Below are positions 8,387 through 17,105 of a stretch of DNA of 64,000 nucleotides, one piece after another. The notes under the pieces are model-generated. The model saw nothing but the letters and a program-made list of their open reading frames with translations, was not told the origin of the DNA and searched no databases. A program made the translations under genes and the position numbers. This stretch comes from Pseudanabaena sp. Chao 1811 (GTDB lineage Bacteria; Cyanobacteriota; Cyanobacteriia; Pseudanabaenales; Pseudanabaenaceae), in contig NZ_CP101416.1 of NCBI RefSeq assembly GCF_027942295.1, forward strand, positions 1,240,001-1,304,000, given 5' to 3'. Each line of letters opens with the position of its first letter. Within the stretch, counting starts at the first letter, position 1.

Positions 8387-9715
8387 CGAGATTGTCAAGT
8401 AAAATGTGTAAAGTCTAGAAGCTAGACGTGGAGACGATCCTCGAAGAGGATGGCAAAGCGATTAAGAGCAGGTTTCCAATCACGAATCGGCATCGTCCAC
8501 TTCTTCGAGATATTCCGCATTGCTAAATAAACGAGCTTGAAAGCAGCATCATCAGAGGGAAAAATCTGTTGGGATTTAATCACCTTCCGCAAACTACTGT
8601 TCATCGACTCAATCGCATTGGTGGTATAAATCGCCCTGCGAATCTCGGTCGGGAAAGCAAAGAAGGGGATAATGTTTGCCCAATGACTGCGCCAAGACTT
8701 GGAGATTGATGGATATTGCTTGTCCCACTTTTCAGCAAAGAGTTCGAGATTAAACTCAGCCTCCGATTCCGTCGCCGCGCTATAAATAGCCTTGAGGTCA
8801 GCACAAACTTGCTTGCGTTGTTGCCAAGGTACAAAAGCGACCGAGTTTCTGACCATGTGGACAATGCATAACTGCACCTGAGTTTTAGGAAATACCGTCT
8901 CAATCGCATTAGGGAAACCAGTCAAGCCATCGACACAGGCAATCAAAATATCTTTGACCCCACGGTTGTGAATTTCGGTGAGTACTGACAACCAGAATTT
9001 CGCACCTTCATTCGGAGAAATCCACATACCCAGTAATTCCTTGTACCCGTCCATATTCACGCCCAAGGCAAAGTACAAGGATTTGTTAATCACTCTGCCA
9101 TTGTCTCGGACTTTGATGACTAGACAGTCCAGAAAGACGATTGGATAGACTGCTTCAAGGGGACGGTTTTGCCATTGCTTCACCTCGTCAATTACTGCAT
9201 CTGTAACATTGGAAATAAGTGTTGGTGATACTTCAACACCATACATTTCTTGCAACTGGGCTTGAATATCCCTGACACTCATACCTCGTGCGTAGAGAGC
9301 AATGATCTTTTCATCTAGTCTTGACAAGCGACTTTGTCCTTTCTTCACCATCTGCGGTTCAAACTCCCCTTGCCGATCTCGGGGGACTGCGATTTCGGCT
9401 ACGCCAAAGTCACCTTGCACTTTTTTCTGGCTATAACCGTTGCGACTGTTGGTTTGTCCTTCTGGTCTAGGTTCGTGCTTACCGTATCCCAGATGGGTTG
9501 ATAGTTCTGCTTCCAATGCTCTCTCCACCAACGCGGTTGTCAGTTGTTTCAGAATGCCTCCTTCTCCGAATAGGTCAGGTGGTGTTTTACATTCTTGCAG
9601 CAATTCGTCGAGCAATTCTTTGCGTATATTCATCAGTTTTAGTGTTGGTAATTGTGTGTCTAGATCATCTCTCTGTATATATCCCAGACTTTACACACTT
9701 CACTTTACACTCTCG
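8387..9715 (-). mobile_element. IS256-family insertion sequence
   Basis: The element is 1329 bp with 30-bp terminal inverted repeats at 8387-8416 and 9686-9715 matching at 26 of 30 positions (inner block GTGTAAAGTCT). It carries one transposase gene on the minus strand. The flanks do not show an 8-9 bp target duplication: the bases before 8387 and after 9715 differ. This suggests that one flank was rearranged after insertion. Confidence 0.85.
8422..9633 (-). CDS. IS256-family (Mutator-like) transposase
   Basis: The 403-residue enzyme is full length for the family. The catalytic DDE residues sit in recognisable contexts: [13 protein letters not shown] near residue 165, [17 protein letters not shown] near 230, and [14 protein letters not shown] near 340, along with the family C/H signature [11 protein letters not shown]. 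The reading frame has no lesion, so the element may be active. It cuts and joins the inverted repeats of the surrounding element. Confidence 0.92.
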   Translation of the reverse strand: MNIRKELLDELLQECKTPPDLFGEGGILKQLTTALVERALEAELSTHLGYGKHEPRPEGQTNSRNGYSQKKVQGDFGVAEIAVPRDRQGEFEPQMVKKGQSRLSRLDEKIIALYARGMSVRDIQAQLQEMYGVEVSPTLISNVTDAVIDEVKQWQNRPLEAVYPIVFLDCLVIKVRDNGRVINKSLYFALGVNMDGYKELLGMWISPNEGAKFWLSVLTEIHNRGVKDILIACVDGLTGFPNAIETVFPKTQVQLCIVHMVRNSVAFVPWQQRKQVCADLKAIYSAATESEAEFNLELFAEKWDKQYPSISKSWRSHWANIIPFFAFPTEIRRAIYTTNAIESMNSSLRKVIKSQQIFPSDDAAFKLVYLAMRNISKKWTMPIRDWKPALNRFAILFEDRLHV

Positions 9716-10381
9716 ATTAATGGCAAAAATCAATGGGAATGGGTATTCCAGAATGAGCAAGTATGTTTTCATATCATCCGACCTTCTAGAGGTGGAGATG
9801 TCATCACCGAAGTAATGGCAGAGCATCAACCAGAGGTATGGGTATCAGATTTGTTTAGCGCCCAAAAGACCAATCCAGCGACAGCATGGCAAGTTTGTCT
9901 TGCCCATCAACTCAGAGATTGTCAGTATGGAATTGATGCAGGAGACCATATTTTCTCTGGCAGGATGAAAAAACTGCTGCTACGAGCTTTGGTGCTGCGA
10001 AGGCGATGGTCGGATTTAGCTGACTCTACCCGTTACCAATACCGATGTCGATTGTTTCGAGATCTCGACAGTATTCTCTCTCTGTTACCCACTCAAGAAG
10101 ATGGACTGAGATTACAGAAACGTTATCTGGAGTTACGAGAAAACTTATTTCTGTTTTTGGATGACCCCACGATCCCACCGACTAATAACTCTAGCGAACA
10201 GGCTTTGCGTTGGAGTCTCATTTTTAGAAAAGTTACGAATGGGTTTCGCTCTGATTGGGGACGTGACTTATTTGCGGCTGTTCGCTCGATTGTCAATACT
10301 GGAAAAAGACAAGGCTTCTCTGCTTTTGAGTCGATTCTTATCGCTTTGAATCCTCTCAAATCATTGCTTGCTTTAGGTTGA
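9716..10381 (+). pseudogene. IS66-family transposase, C-terminal fragment
   Basis: From the first base after the IS256 right end, an open frame reads INGKNQWEWVFQ and continues for 221 residues with IS66 TnpC features: HIIRPSRG, PEVWVSDLFSAQ (second catalytic Asp), WQVCLAHQLRD and NNSSEQALR (catalytic Glu). The N-terminal half with the first Asp is absent and is not found left of the IS256 copy, where the lysozyme gene lies. An open frame extends back into the IS256 element, but that part is an out-of-frame reading. This is a dead remnant bounded by the IS256 insertion. Confidence 0.88.
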
Positions 10382-10510
10382 GCAATTACTTAAAATCTAG
10401 AAACTAAAACAGCAGAAGTATCATTTATGATTGGTTTTGCTGTTTTTTCTTTAAGTAAATCTATTCTTTAATGAATTCGTAATCCGTCCGAAACTCGTGT
10501 TAGATAAATG

Positions 10511-11278
10511 CTATAAAATCTGTGACAAGAATTTCTTTGTGCGTTCTTCTTTAGGATTTTGGAAAAACTCTTCAGGGGTTGCCTCCTCGACGATTACACC
10601 ACCATCCATAAATACAATGCGATCCGCGACTTCACGGGCAAAGCCGACCTCGTGCGTCACTACCACCATCGTCATTCCCGAATCTGCTAGCGATCGCATC
10701 ACATCTAAAACTTCGCGCACCATTTCAGGATCGAGGGCAGATGTCGGTTCATCGAAGAGCATGATTTTGGGTTGCATTGCCAAGGCTCTGGCGATCGCCA
10801 CCCGTTGTTGCTGTCCACCCGATAGCTGTAAGGGATACTTATGGGCTTGCTGAGCAATACCAACTCTCTCTAATAACTGGGTGGCAACTTCAGACGCTTT
10901 GGTCTTTGACCATTTACGAACCCATGATGGTGCGAGGGTAATATTCTGGAAAACCGTGAGATGAGGGAAGAGATTAAATTGCTGAAATACCATCCCCACT
11001 TCACGGCGGATGGCATCGATATTGCGATGATTCTCTGGCGACAACTCAAATCCATCAATGAAGATCTTACCCTGTTGATATTCTTCCAAGGCATTAAAAG
11101 TTCTAGCGAAAGTGGATTTGCCTGAACCAGAAGGTCCCATGATGACAACAACTTCACCACGATTTACAGTCAGACTTACACCTTTGAGAACATGAAAGTT
11201 GCCATACCATTTATGAACATTTTGCGCGACAATCATCGGCTCAGACATGGCTGGATTTTGATCTAGTGTTTCTTGCAT
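10511..11278 (-). CDS. Polar amino-acid ABC transporter ATP-binding protein (GlnQ/BgtA type)
   Basis: The 255-residue ATPase powers uptake of polar amino acids with a periplasmic binding protein and permease. It has Walker [10 protein letters not shown], the Q-loop [13 protein letters not shown], signature LSGGQQQR and Walker [13 protein letters not shown] followed by the H-loop VVTHE, all intact and of family length. The GlnQ-type features GFELS and [16 protein letters not shown] are present. No permease or binding-protein gene is adjacent, so partners must be encoded elsewhere, as with BgtA of Synechocystis. Three in-frame starts are possible (Met1, Met11, Met15); the first is used. Confidence 0.9.
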   Translation of the reverse strand: MQETLDQNPAMSEPMIVAQNVHKWYGNFHVLKGVSLTVNRGEVVVIMGPSGSGKSTFARTFNALEEYQQGKIFIDGFELSPENHRNIDAIRREVGMVFQQFNLFPHLTVFQNITLAPSWVRKWSKTKASEVATQLLERVGIAQQAHKYPLQLSGGQQQRVAIARALAMQPKIMLFDEPTSALDPEMVREVLDVMRSLADSGMTMVVVTHEVGFAREVADRIVFMDGGVIVEEATPEEFFQNPKEERTKKFLSQIL

Positions 11279-11307
11279 GATGGTTGATTACCTTTGCTAA
11301 TTACAAG

Positions 11308-11342
11308 AAAGAGAATAGTTTACAAGGCAAACTATTCTCTTT
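11308..11342 (-). terminator. Terminator of beta-helix protein gene
   Basis: Perfect 14-bp stem (AAAGAGAATAGTTT paired with AAACTATTCTCTTT) with a 7-base loop, touching the stop codon of the minus-strand gene at 11342. A T-rich 3' arm on the minus strand suits intrinsic termination. Confidence 0.7.
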
Positions 11343-13210
11343 TATAGGTTATTTTGATGAACTACACGGGCATCGAGACCTATTTCCGATCGCATAATTG
11401 TTTTTAAGACTTCAGCGCGATCGCGATCGGGATATCCTTGCACCATGATGATATTTCCGAAACGGGAAGGAATAACTTTTGCAGATGGGACAACACTTCG
11501 CACTCGACTAAGAACTTCACTATCTGAGGATGGAATCACTACGAGATAGGGAGCAGTATCGATCGCTGGTGGGGGAACTAGTGCCGCAACTTTAGAATTA
11601 TAAGGAATAGGATTTGGTGGAATGTAGGTAGAAGTACTGTTGACGGTGGTTGGTGTAGTTGGATTTGGTGGAATGTAGACAGGGGTTGGAGTCGGATTGG
11701 TAGGAGATACTTGTGGTGGAGTGCTGGGAATAAATTTGGACTGAGGTAGCGTCACTGGCTGGGGTGGCACTACAGGAATGGGATCGCGATCAATCAAAAT
11801 ATCAGTGGGATTTTGAGAAACACTTGTTGATGTTGGCGTGGATGTTGTAGTAGATGGCTTTGGCGTAGCAGCTAGAGCTGATGTCTGAGGAGTTGGCGCA
11901 TTGGAGGATGTACTAGGTTGAGTCTCTACACTTTGCTGTGGCACATCTGGCAAAGGTTCGATTAGTACGCTATTGCTAGATGGTGGTAATACGGTTGGGG
12001 GCGTGGTAGGGCGATTAAAACTTGGTTGGGGCGATCGCGTGATTTCTACATTATCAACGGTGTTGGGATTATTACTAGGATTAGATATAGTAGTTGAGGT
12101 AGTGCTAGGGACTAGCGATCGCGATGGTGTAACTATTGGAACAGAACTACTCGCAATCTGAGGTGCAGGAGCCGTTGGGGATTCCCCACTAAAAGCAATC
12201 TCACCTGCAATTTTTTTAGGATCGAGTTCATTGCCGACGGCAACTTGGGTTACTCCCGAATTATTGTTGAGATCTTTGCCAAGATTATTACGGAAAGTAT
12301 TTTTACCTAAATTGGATGAAGTTCCTAAGTCAGGAGTGGGATAGCCTTTGCGATCTTTGAGAATGACAATGCCATTGCGCTGATTGTCGGAAATCAGATT
12401 ATTTCGCAAAGTAGGAGCCGAAAGATTAGAAATAACAATTCCATCAACATTATTGAGAATATTGTTATTGCTGACATTCACACTCGACTTCTGCCCGATC
12501 GCTAGTCCAAAGCCCGTACTCTCAAAAATATTATTCCGAATATCGCCCGTACTACTACCAACTGCCGAAAGTCCATTTGCCCCGTTTTTTCTAAAGACAT
12601 TGTCACTAATGTTGGCATTGGCAGTACCCGTCAGAAAGACACCTTCGCGATCGCTATTGGTAAAGGTATTATTGCTGATTACCACCCTCTTTCCCGTCTC
12701 AACCCAAACCGCAGTACCTCTAGTATTGGGATTGGTGAGGGTAAGTCCTTCAATACTGACATCATCATTCGCCAGAATTGCAATATTTTGGCTGGCAAAG
12801 GAATTACTAATAAATTTGCCGCCGCCATTAATAAAGGTATTCACCCCTCTAACCGTTGGCTCGCCTCGGAGGGTCACACCTGCGGGTAGTTTAATCGGAA
12901 AGGATTCTCCTGTCTCAGCACTGTAGGTTCCCTGCTGTAGCTGGATCACTGTCCCTGCTACAGGCTTAGTGGCAAGGGCGGCAGCGATCGATGGATAGGG
13001 ATTATTCGGTGAGCCATCCCCATTGGCATTAGGACGTGGGGCAACGTAGATTAATGTTGCTGTCTGCGGTAAGTTGCTATCCTGTTGGCTAAGTTTCCAA
13101 TTCTGATCCTGCACAAATAGTGGCAATGGACTTGCCGAGATCGGCGGAGAGATCGCCAAAATCATCATACTTGTGGCGATCGCACTGAAGAAACTAGGCT
13201 TGCACCGCAT
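11342..13210 (-). CDS. Exported DUF1565/right-handed beta-helix protein with Pro/Thr-rich stalk and SPOR-like end
   Basis: The 622-residue product is started at ATG 13210 because AAGAGG lies nine bases upstream; a TTG seven codons earlier is the alternative. A signal peptide (SAIATSMMILAISPPISA) is followed by the DUF1565 opening (IYVAPRPNANGDGSPNNPYPSI) and about 250 residues of parallel beta-helix with NNTF/NNIF asparagine ladders. A long Pro/Thr/Ser-rich linker (about 340-550) joins it to a C-terminal segment (YLVVIPSS...VMVQGYPDRDRAE-like) resembling a SPOR fold, which in other proteins binds peptidoglycan. The architecture suggests a cell-surface or periplasmic protein with a carbohydrate-facing helix. 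The specific ligand is unknown. Confidence 0.8.
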   Translation of the reverse strand: MRCKPSFFSAIATSMMILAISPPISASPLPLFVQDQNWKLSQQDSNLPQTATLIYVAPRPNANGDGSPNNPYPSIAAALATKPVAGTVIQLQQGTYSAETGESFPIKLPAGVTLRGEPTVRGVNTFINGGGKFISNSFASQNIAILANDDVSIEGLTLTNPNTRGTAVWVETGKRVVISNNTFTNSDREGVFLTGTANANISDNVFRKNGANGLSAVGSSTGDIRNNIFESTGFGLAIGQKSSVNVSNNNILNNVDGIVISNLSAPTLRNNLISDNQRNGIVILKDRKGYPTPDLGTSSNLGKNTFRNNLGKDLNNNSGVTQVAVGNELDPKKIAGEIAFSGESPTAPAPQIASSSVPIVTPSRSLVPSTTSTTISNPSNNPNTVDNVEITRSPQPSFNRPTTPPTVLPPSSNSVLIEPLPDVPQQSVETQPSTSSNAPTPQTSALAATPKPSTTTSTPTSTSVSQNPTDILIDRDPIPVVPPQPVTLPQSKFIPSTPPQVSPTNPTPTPVYIPPNPTTPTTVNSTSTYIPPNPIPYNSKVAALVPPPAIDTAPYLVVIPSSDSEVLSRVRSVVPSAKVIPSRFGNIIMVQGYPDRDRAEVLKTIMRSEIGLDARVVHQNNL

Positions 13211-13316
13211 ACAGGAGATCCTCTTAACCAACAGATAAAATCACAGAAACAAAGTGTGATCGTGCCAATCAAAATACACGAAAAATTAACCGTTTGCAAA
13301 ACATCAATCACAAAAT

Positions 13317-13345
13317 GAGGAGTTAGGGCATAGCTCTAACTCCTC
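13317..13345 (-). terminator. Terminator of lpxD
   Basis: GAGGAGTTAG and CTAACTCCTC form a 10-bp stem ten bases after the lpxD stop, followed on the minus strand by ATTTTG. Confidence 0.6.
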
Positions 13346-13354
13346 CTCACTTTG

Positions 13355-14416
13355 TTATTCCCCAAGCTTTGCCTCTAGTTCCGCAATTCTCTTTTCTAAT
13401 TTGCGAACCGTGTGCAGTAAATCAGGAAGTTGACGCTCAGAAATAACAATGCGTTTCCAGTCCTTTTCGGGAACGACAGGATACCCCATCATCGTCACAC
13501 CTGCGGATACATCACCAGCAATGCCCGACTTTGCCCCGATGATTGCACCATCACCGATATGAATATGATTAGCTGCACCCACCTGTCCTGCCATGACCAC
13601 ATGATGACCGAGGGTAACACCCCCTGCTAATCCTACCTGTGCAGCTAGAACAGAATGCGCTCCCACTTCTACCCCATGTCCAATCTGTACGAAGTTATCT
13701 AGCTTTACTCCTTTATGAATGATGGTTACACCCACGGCGGGACGGTCAACGGCACAGGAACAACCAAGTTCGACATTATCCTCGATGATCACATGACCGA
13801 TTTGCGGAACCTTGTACCAAGTGCCATTGGGCGAGATCTCGAAACCAAAGCCATCACCACCTAGCACAGTACTGGGATGGAATAGACAATTTGCACCGAT
13901 TTGCGTGCGATCGCCAATTACACAATTCGCATGAATAGTTGTATTTGCCCCAATTACAACATCGTTATAAATTGTGACATGGGGATAAATCGTGGCATTA
14001 TCACCAATTTTGACGCGATCGCTAATTACAACATAGGGAGCGATCGCCACATTGGTTCCTAGCTCCACCCCCTCACCCAAGATTGCTGTAGGATGGATAC
14101 CAACGGGAGGAGTAGGCGGTTGATAAAACTTTTCGAGAACCTTAGCAAAAAGAATACGGGGATAGGTGGTACGGATGCAGGGCAAAGGTGATGGCGTTTT
14201 TTGATCAAGAATCACAGCGCTAGCTTGAGTATCCTTGAGACGAGCAACAAATTTAGATGAGGACACAAAGGTAATTTCTCCAGCCTGTGCCTTATCGATT
14301 GCAGCTACACCTGTAATGATCGGATCAGTACCATCGGATTCAAATTTACATTCGGGCAGGGTGGCAGCAAACTCGGCTGCGAGTTCGGACAGTTTGAAAG
14401 AAATTATTTGGGTCAT
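13355..14416 (-). CDS. lpxD: UDP-3-O-(3-hydroxyacyl)glucosamine N-acyltransferase LpxD
   Basis: LpxD transfers a 3-hydroxyacyl chain from ACP to the 2-amino group of UDP-3-O-acylglucosamine, the third step of lipid A synthesis. The 353-residue length is typical. The N-terminal uridine-binding domain (about 1-100, with ITGVAAIDKAQAGEITFVS) precedes a left-handed beta-helix of hexapeptide repeats (about 105-320), in which NFVQIGHGVEVG supplies the catalytic His (H247 here). A coiled coil, VRKLEKRIAELEAKL, ends the protein. No other lpx gene is adjacent. The identification is strong. Confidence 0.95.
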   Translation of the reverse strand: MTQIISFKLSELAAEFAATLPECKFESDGTDPIITGVAAIDKAQAGEITFVSSSKFVARLKDTQASAVILDQKTPSPLPCIRTTYPRILFAKVLEKFYQPPTPPVGIHPTAILGEGVELGTNVAIAPYVVISDRVKIGDNATIYPHVTIYNDVVIGANTTIHANCVIGDRTQIGANCLFHPSTVLGGDGFGFEISPNGTWYKVPQIGHVIIEDNVELGCSCAVDRPAVGVTIIHKGVKLDNFVQIGHGVEVGAHSVLAAQVGLAGGVTLGHHVVMAGQVGAANHIHIGDGAIIGAKSGIAGDVSAGVTMMGYPVVPEKDWKRIVISERQLPDLLHTVRKLEKRIAELEAKLGE

Positions 14417-14517
14417 GGATCTGATGTCATATCAAGAATGCGCGATTACCATAATACTTAATTGTGCCAAAGCTAGGGGCTTAGTCAGTAACTAAACTTA
14501 TTAGCGATCGCCTCTCC

Positions 14518-14558
14518 AGATTGATGTGCCGATCGCATGATGGTCGGCACATCAATCT
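14518..14558. repeat. Perfect 15-bp hairpin between lpxD and kinase gene
   Basis: Arms beginning AGATTGATGTGCCGA pair perfectly around an 11-base loop. No T-run follows on either strand. It lies in the 300-base gene-free gap 14417-14716, which otherwise holds only the composite repeat at 14586-14729. Confidence 0.55.
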
Positions 14559-14585
14559 AGCTTTGGTTTACTACTGCTGAGCTAT

Positions 14586-14729
14586 TTAACGCGAGTTCGG
14601 AATAATTTGAAATGGGCTTTGAGAGAGGGTTTGCATAGTAAACTCTCTCTCAAAGCCCAAAAGCAAAAGCCTTGCTACGCAAAGCTTTTGCTTTTGGGCT
14701 TTTAAAATGTGCCAGCTTAACCTGAACTG
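14586..14729 (-). repeat. Composite MITE-like repeat, copy 1 (reverse orientation)
   Basis: It contains two stacked hairpins, GAGAGAGGGTTTGC-type and AAGCAAAAGCC-type, flanked by TTAACGCGAGTTCGG on the left and CCAGCTTAACCTGAACTG on the right. The same arrangement recurs at 39720-39829 and 61133-61262. The repeat supplies the last codons and the TAA stop of the histidine kinase gene. Confidence 0.7.
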
Positions 14730-16681
14730 ACGTTACTTAACAATTCAGGTAACGATTCCTTTTGCAGATATGGAAGTTCGATTGTAAAACAGCTACCAAC
14801 TCCTAGCGTACTGGTTAGCCCGATCTTGCCATTGTGTAGCTCGACAATCCTTTTAGCTAAAGCTAAGCCTAAACCAGTTCCTTCATATTGGCGATTTAAG
14901 CTGCCATCGATTTGAATAAAGGGTTGAAAAAGCTTTTTAATATTTTCTGGAGAAATGCCAATACCTGTATCAGTGATTGAAAATAGAATACAAGAATCAG
15001 ATTCCTGATTCCGAACTTCTAAGGTAATATTGCCACCCTCTGGAGTAAACTTGACCGCATTATTGAGTAAATTAATTAATACTTGAAGGATTCGCCGCTC
15101 ATCTATTAGCAATTCTGGAAGATCATCATCCAAAACACAACTGATCTGAATGCGCTTTTGAAGTGCTTGTTGACTCACAAATGTCAAACTAGTTTCACAG
15201 AGGAGACTAATTGATGTTGGTTTATAATCCAGCTTGATTTGCTCAGACTCTATTTTAGCTAGGTCTAAGATATCATTGATCAAATTTAATAAATGGTTGC
15301 TGCTAACCTCAATAGTCTGTAATACGCTCAGTTGTTTCTCATTTAATTCCCCAAAAATCTCTTCCTGCAATCCCTCGTTCAAACCCAAGATCGCATTTAG
15401 AGGAGTACGCAACTCATGGCTCATATTCGCCAGAAAACTATCTTTAAGACGATTTGACTCAATCAAATGGTTGTTAGTTAGTTTTAACTGCTCCAAAAGA
15501 CTATTTTGACGCTTGATCATGCTAAAAAATGCATTCGATAAATGATTGATTTCATCATCGGAGTGAATTGGCGTTTCTTCATCCGATAGAGTGGCATCAC
15601 AAACATCCAAAATCGGCTTTAATCGCCGATTGAGAGAACGTACAAATAGAAAAATCACGATCGACAAGATAGTTCCAGCAGAGAAGGTTGCGCTAAGGGA
15701 AATCAATAGAGCAGGTTTAATCACATCTCTATAGGAAACAGCTTTGAGCATAATCCAATCAGTGCTAGGCACTTTTTGATAAACCCAATAACTTTTAGTT
15801 AAATCTGATCGTAAATAACCTTGAGACTTTCCCTGCAATATTTCTTGGCGTATATCCTTCCAAACAGACTTTAAAGTAGGAATCGACTCAATATTTTCTA
15901 ATTTAGATGCTTTAGTAGAATCGGGAGTATAACTAAGGAAGGTTCCATCTTCTGTAACTAGGGCTGTGTAATCATTATTGCTTAAGTCACTGCGACTATT
16001 ACTACTGAGATCCCGAATATTAATGTCACCATTCATCACCGCAATCAAGTTGCCATTGCGATCGCGAATAGGTCCTGAGAAAGTCATTAATGGAATGGGA
16101 TAAACATCGTTAATGTATGGTTTTGACCAAAAGTAACGGTTAGCCTTTACTGCATCTTTGTAGTATTGCAGTTCAGGATATTTATCCACTTGCCAAAGTT
16201 CGACCAAACTATATTTAGGATCATTGGATAAGGTGACTCCACGGTTGGGTTGAGTTTCTTCGATATAAGAGCCAAACCACTGCCGATCTACTAAACCTTG
16301 AGGAAGCTGCATAATTCCAAAGCCTGTAATTAGCTTGGGACGAGCAGCCATAAATGCCACAACTAATTTTTCATAGGCTGTAGGAGATCGCTCTCCACTA
16401 TCTTGTAAGAACGTAGTTGTCACCACGAGACTCTTTAAAAAGCTTTCACTGGTGCGGATTTCGGCATCTAATTCCCTGACGGTAATATCTGTATCTATTT
16501 TGAGGTGGAGTAACTTGTCATTCTCAAAACTTTTGTACAGTACAACCCCCAAGCCCGCTAATCCAATACAAAAGGGGAGCATCACAGCTAAAAATAATCT
16601 AGCACCAATAGAAGATATGCCAAAACGCTCAAGAACAAATAGGCGATCGCTTGTACTTGCAGTTACTAGAGATCTCTGCAT
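14717..16681 (-). CDS. Sensor histidine kinase with extracellular Cache domain
   Basis: The 654-residue membrane kinase has TM1 at about 28-52 (LFLAVMLPFCIGLAGLGVVL), a dCache-like periplasmic region (about 53-325, with FGIMQLPQGLVDRQWFGSY), TM2 at about 330-352 and a HAMP-like linker. The HisKA domain is NMSHELRTPLNAIL with phosphoacceptor H422, and the HATPase domain has N box NLLNNAVKFTPEGG, DTGIGIS and GTGLGLAL. All catalytic motifs are intact. It would sense a small molecule outside the membrane and phosphorylate a response regulator that is not adjacent. The core is closely similar to that of the hybrid kinase at 51743-54934. Its 3' end lies in a dispersed repeat. Confidence 0.9.
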   Translation of the reverse strand: MQRSLVTASTSDRLFVLERFGISSIGARLFLAVMLPFCIGLAGLGVVLYKSFENDKLLHLKIDTDITVRELDAEIRTSESFLKSLVVTTTFLQDSGERSPTAYEKLVVAFMAARPKLITGFGIMQLPQGLVDRQWFGSYIEETQPNRGVTLSNDPKYSLVELWQVDKYPELQYYKDAVKANRYFWSKPYINDVYPIPLMTFSGPIRDRNGNLIAVMNGDINIRDLSSNSRSDLSNNDYTALVTEDGTFLSYTPDSTKASKLENIESIPTLKSVWKDIRQEILQGKSQGYLRSDLTKSYWVYQKVPSTDWIMLKAVSYRDVIKPALLISLSATFSAGTILSIVIFLFVRSLNRRLKPILDVCDATLSDEETPIHSDDEINHLSNAFFSMIKRQNSLLEQLKLTNNHLIESNRLKDSFLANMSHELRTPLNAILGLNEGLQEEIFGELNEKQLSVLQTIEVSSNHLLNLINDILDLAKIESEQIKLDYKPTSISLLCETSLTFVSQQALQKRIQISCVLDDDLPELLIDERRILQVLINLLNNAVKFTPEGGNITLEVRNQESDSCILFSITDTGIGISPENIKKLFQPFIQIDGSLNRQYEGTGLGLALAKRIVELHNGKIGLTSTLGVGSCFTIELPYLQKESLPELLSNVSSG

Positions 16682-16777
16682 AGGATTTATGCCTCATGAA
16701 GTATTTAGTAATTCAATACTCAAGAGCAACCATCCCTTGAGTAGCCAACATCCCCCCACAGGTTATTAGCTATAAAA

Positions 16778-16820
16778 ACAAAAGAGAGTTACCGCGCAAA
16801 GCACGGTAACTCTCTTTTGT
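16778..16820. terminator. Strong terminator-like hairpin in divergent gap
   Basis: A perfect 17-bp stem (ACAAAAGAGAGTTACCG) with loop CGCAAAGCA is followed by TTTTTTG on the plus strand and preceded by a run of A, so it could work both ways. No annotated gene runs into it. Confidence 0.5.
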
Positions 16821-16928
16821 TTTTTGTTTTAGTCTTAACATGACTGGAGATCACTATAAAAAATCAAAGAATTTATAACAAATCAATAATCAATAGTGTA
16901 AAAGAATATAGCCTTTTTAATCTACTAA

Positions 16929-16967
16929 AAAAACTGTGGTGCACGCGCAGCGTGCGCCACAGTTTTT
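16929..16967. repeat. Hairpin with AAAAACTGTGG arms
   Basis: AAAAACTGTGG and CCACAGTTTTT enclose a second stem GCACGC/GCGTGC. A near twin is at 60198-60237 behind the prohibitin gene, showing that the hairpin is a dispersed sequence. Confidence 0.55.
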
Positions 16968-17105
16968 GTCCCTGATAGCGATCCCCAATGATTTACTTCT
17001 GTGTCGAAAGCAGAAAAACAAATAGCGAAATGAAAACCATGCGATCGCGTTAGAGTAGAGGGGTGTGCTTTGTGTGCCATCTCCTCTAAATTTTTTACAG
17101 CGCTT

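Larger units (their letters stand above)
16682..17105. other. Divergent intergenic region with two strong hairpins
   Basis: This 424-base gap separates the divergent kinase and TgpA-like genes. It holds hairpins at 16778-16820 and 16929-16967 and a weaker one near 17056-17090, but no credible gene. Terminator-like hairpins between divergent promoters do not end any visible gene, so they are either repeats or mark an unannotated small RNA. Confidence 0.5.

Noticed and set aside
9440-9715. N-terminal part of a 313-codon plus-strand frame ending at 10381
   Set aside because: This part lies inside the IS256 element, antisense to its transposase. Only the part after 9715 has IS66 similarity.
17070-17105. 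TTG start for the TgpA-like gene
   Set aside because: It falls in an imperfect hairpin and adds residues that look unrelated to the family; ATG 17106 is preferred.
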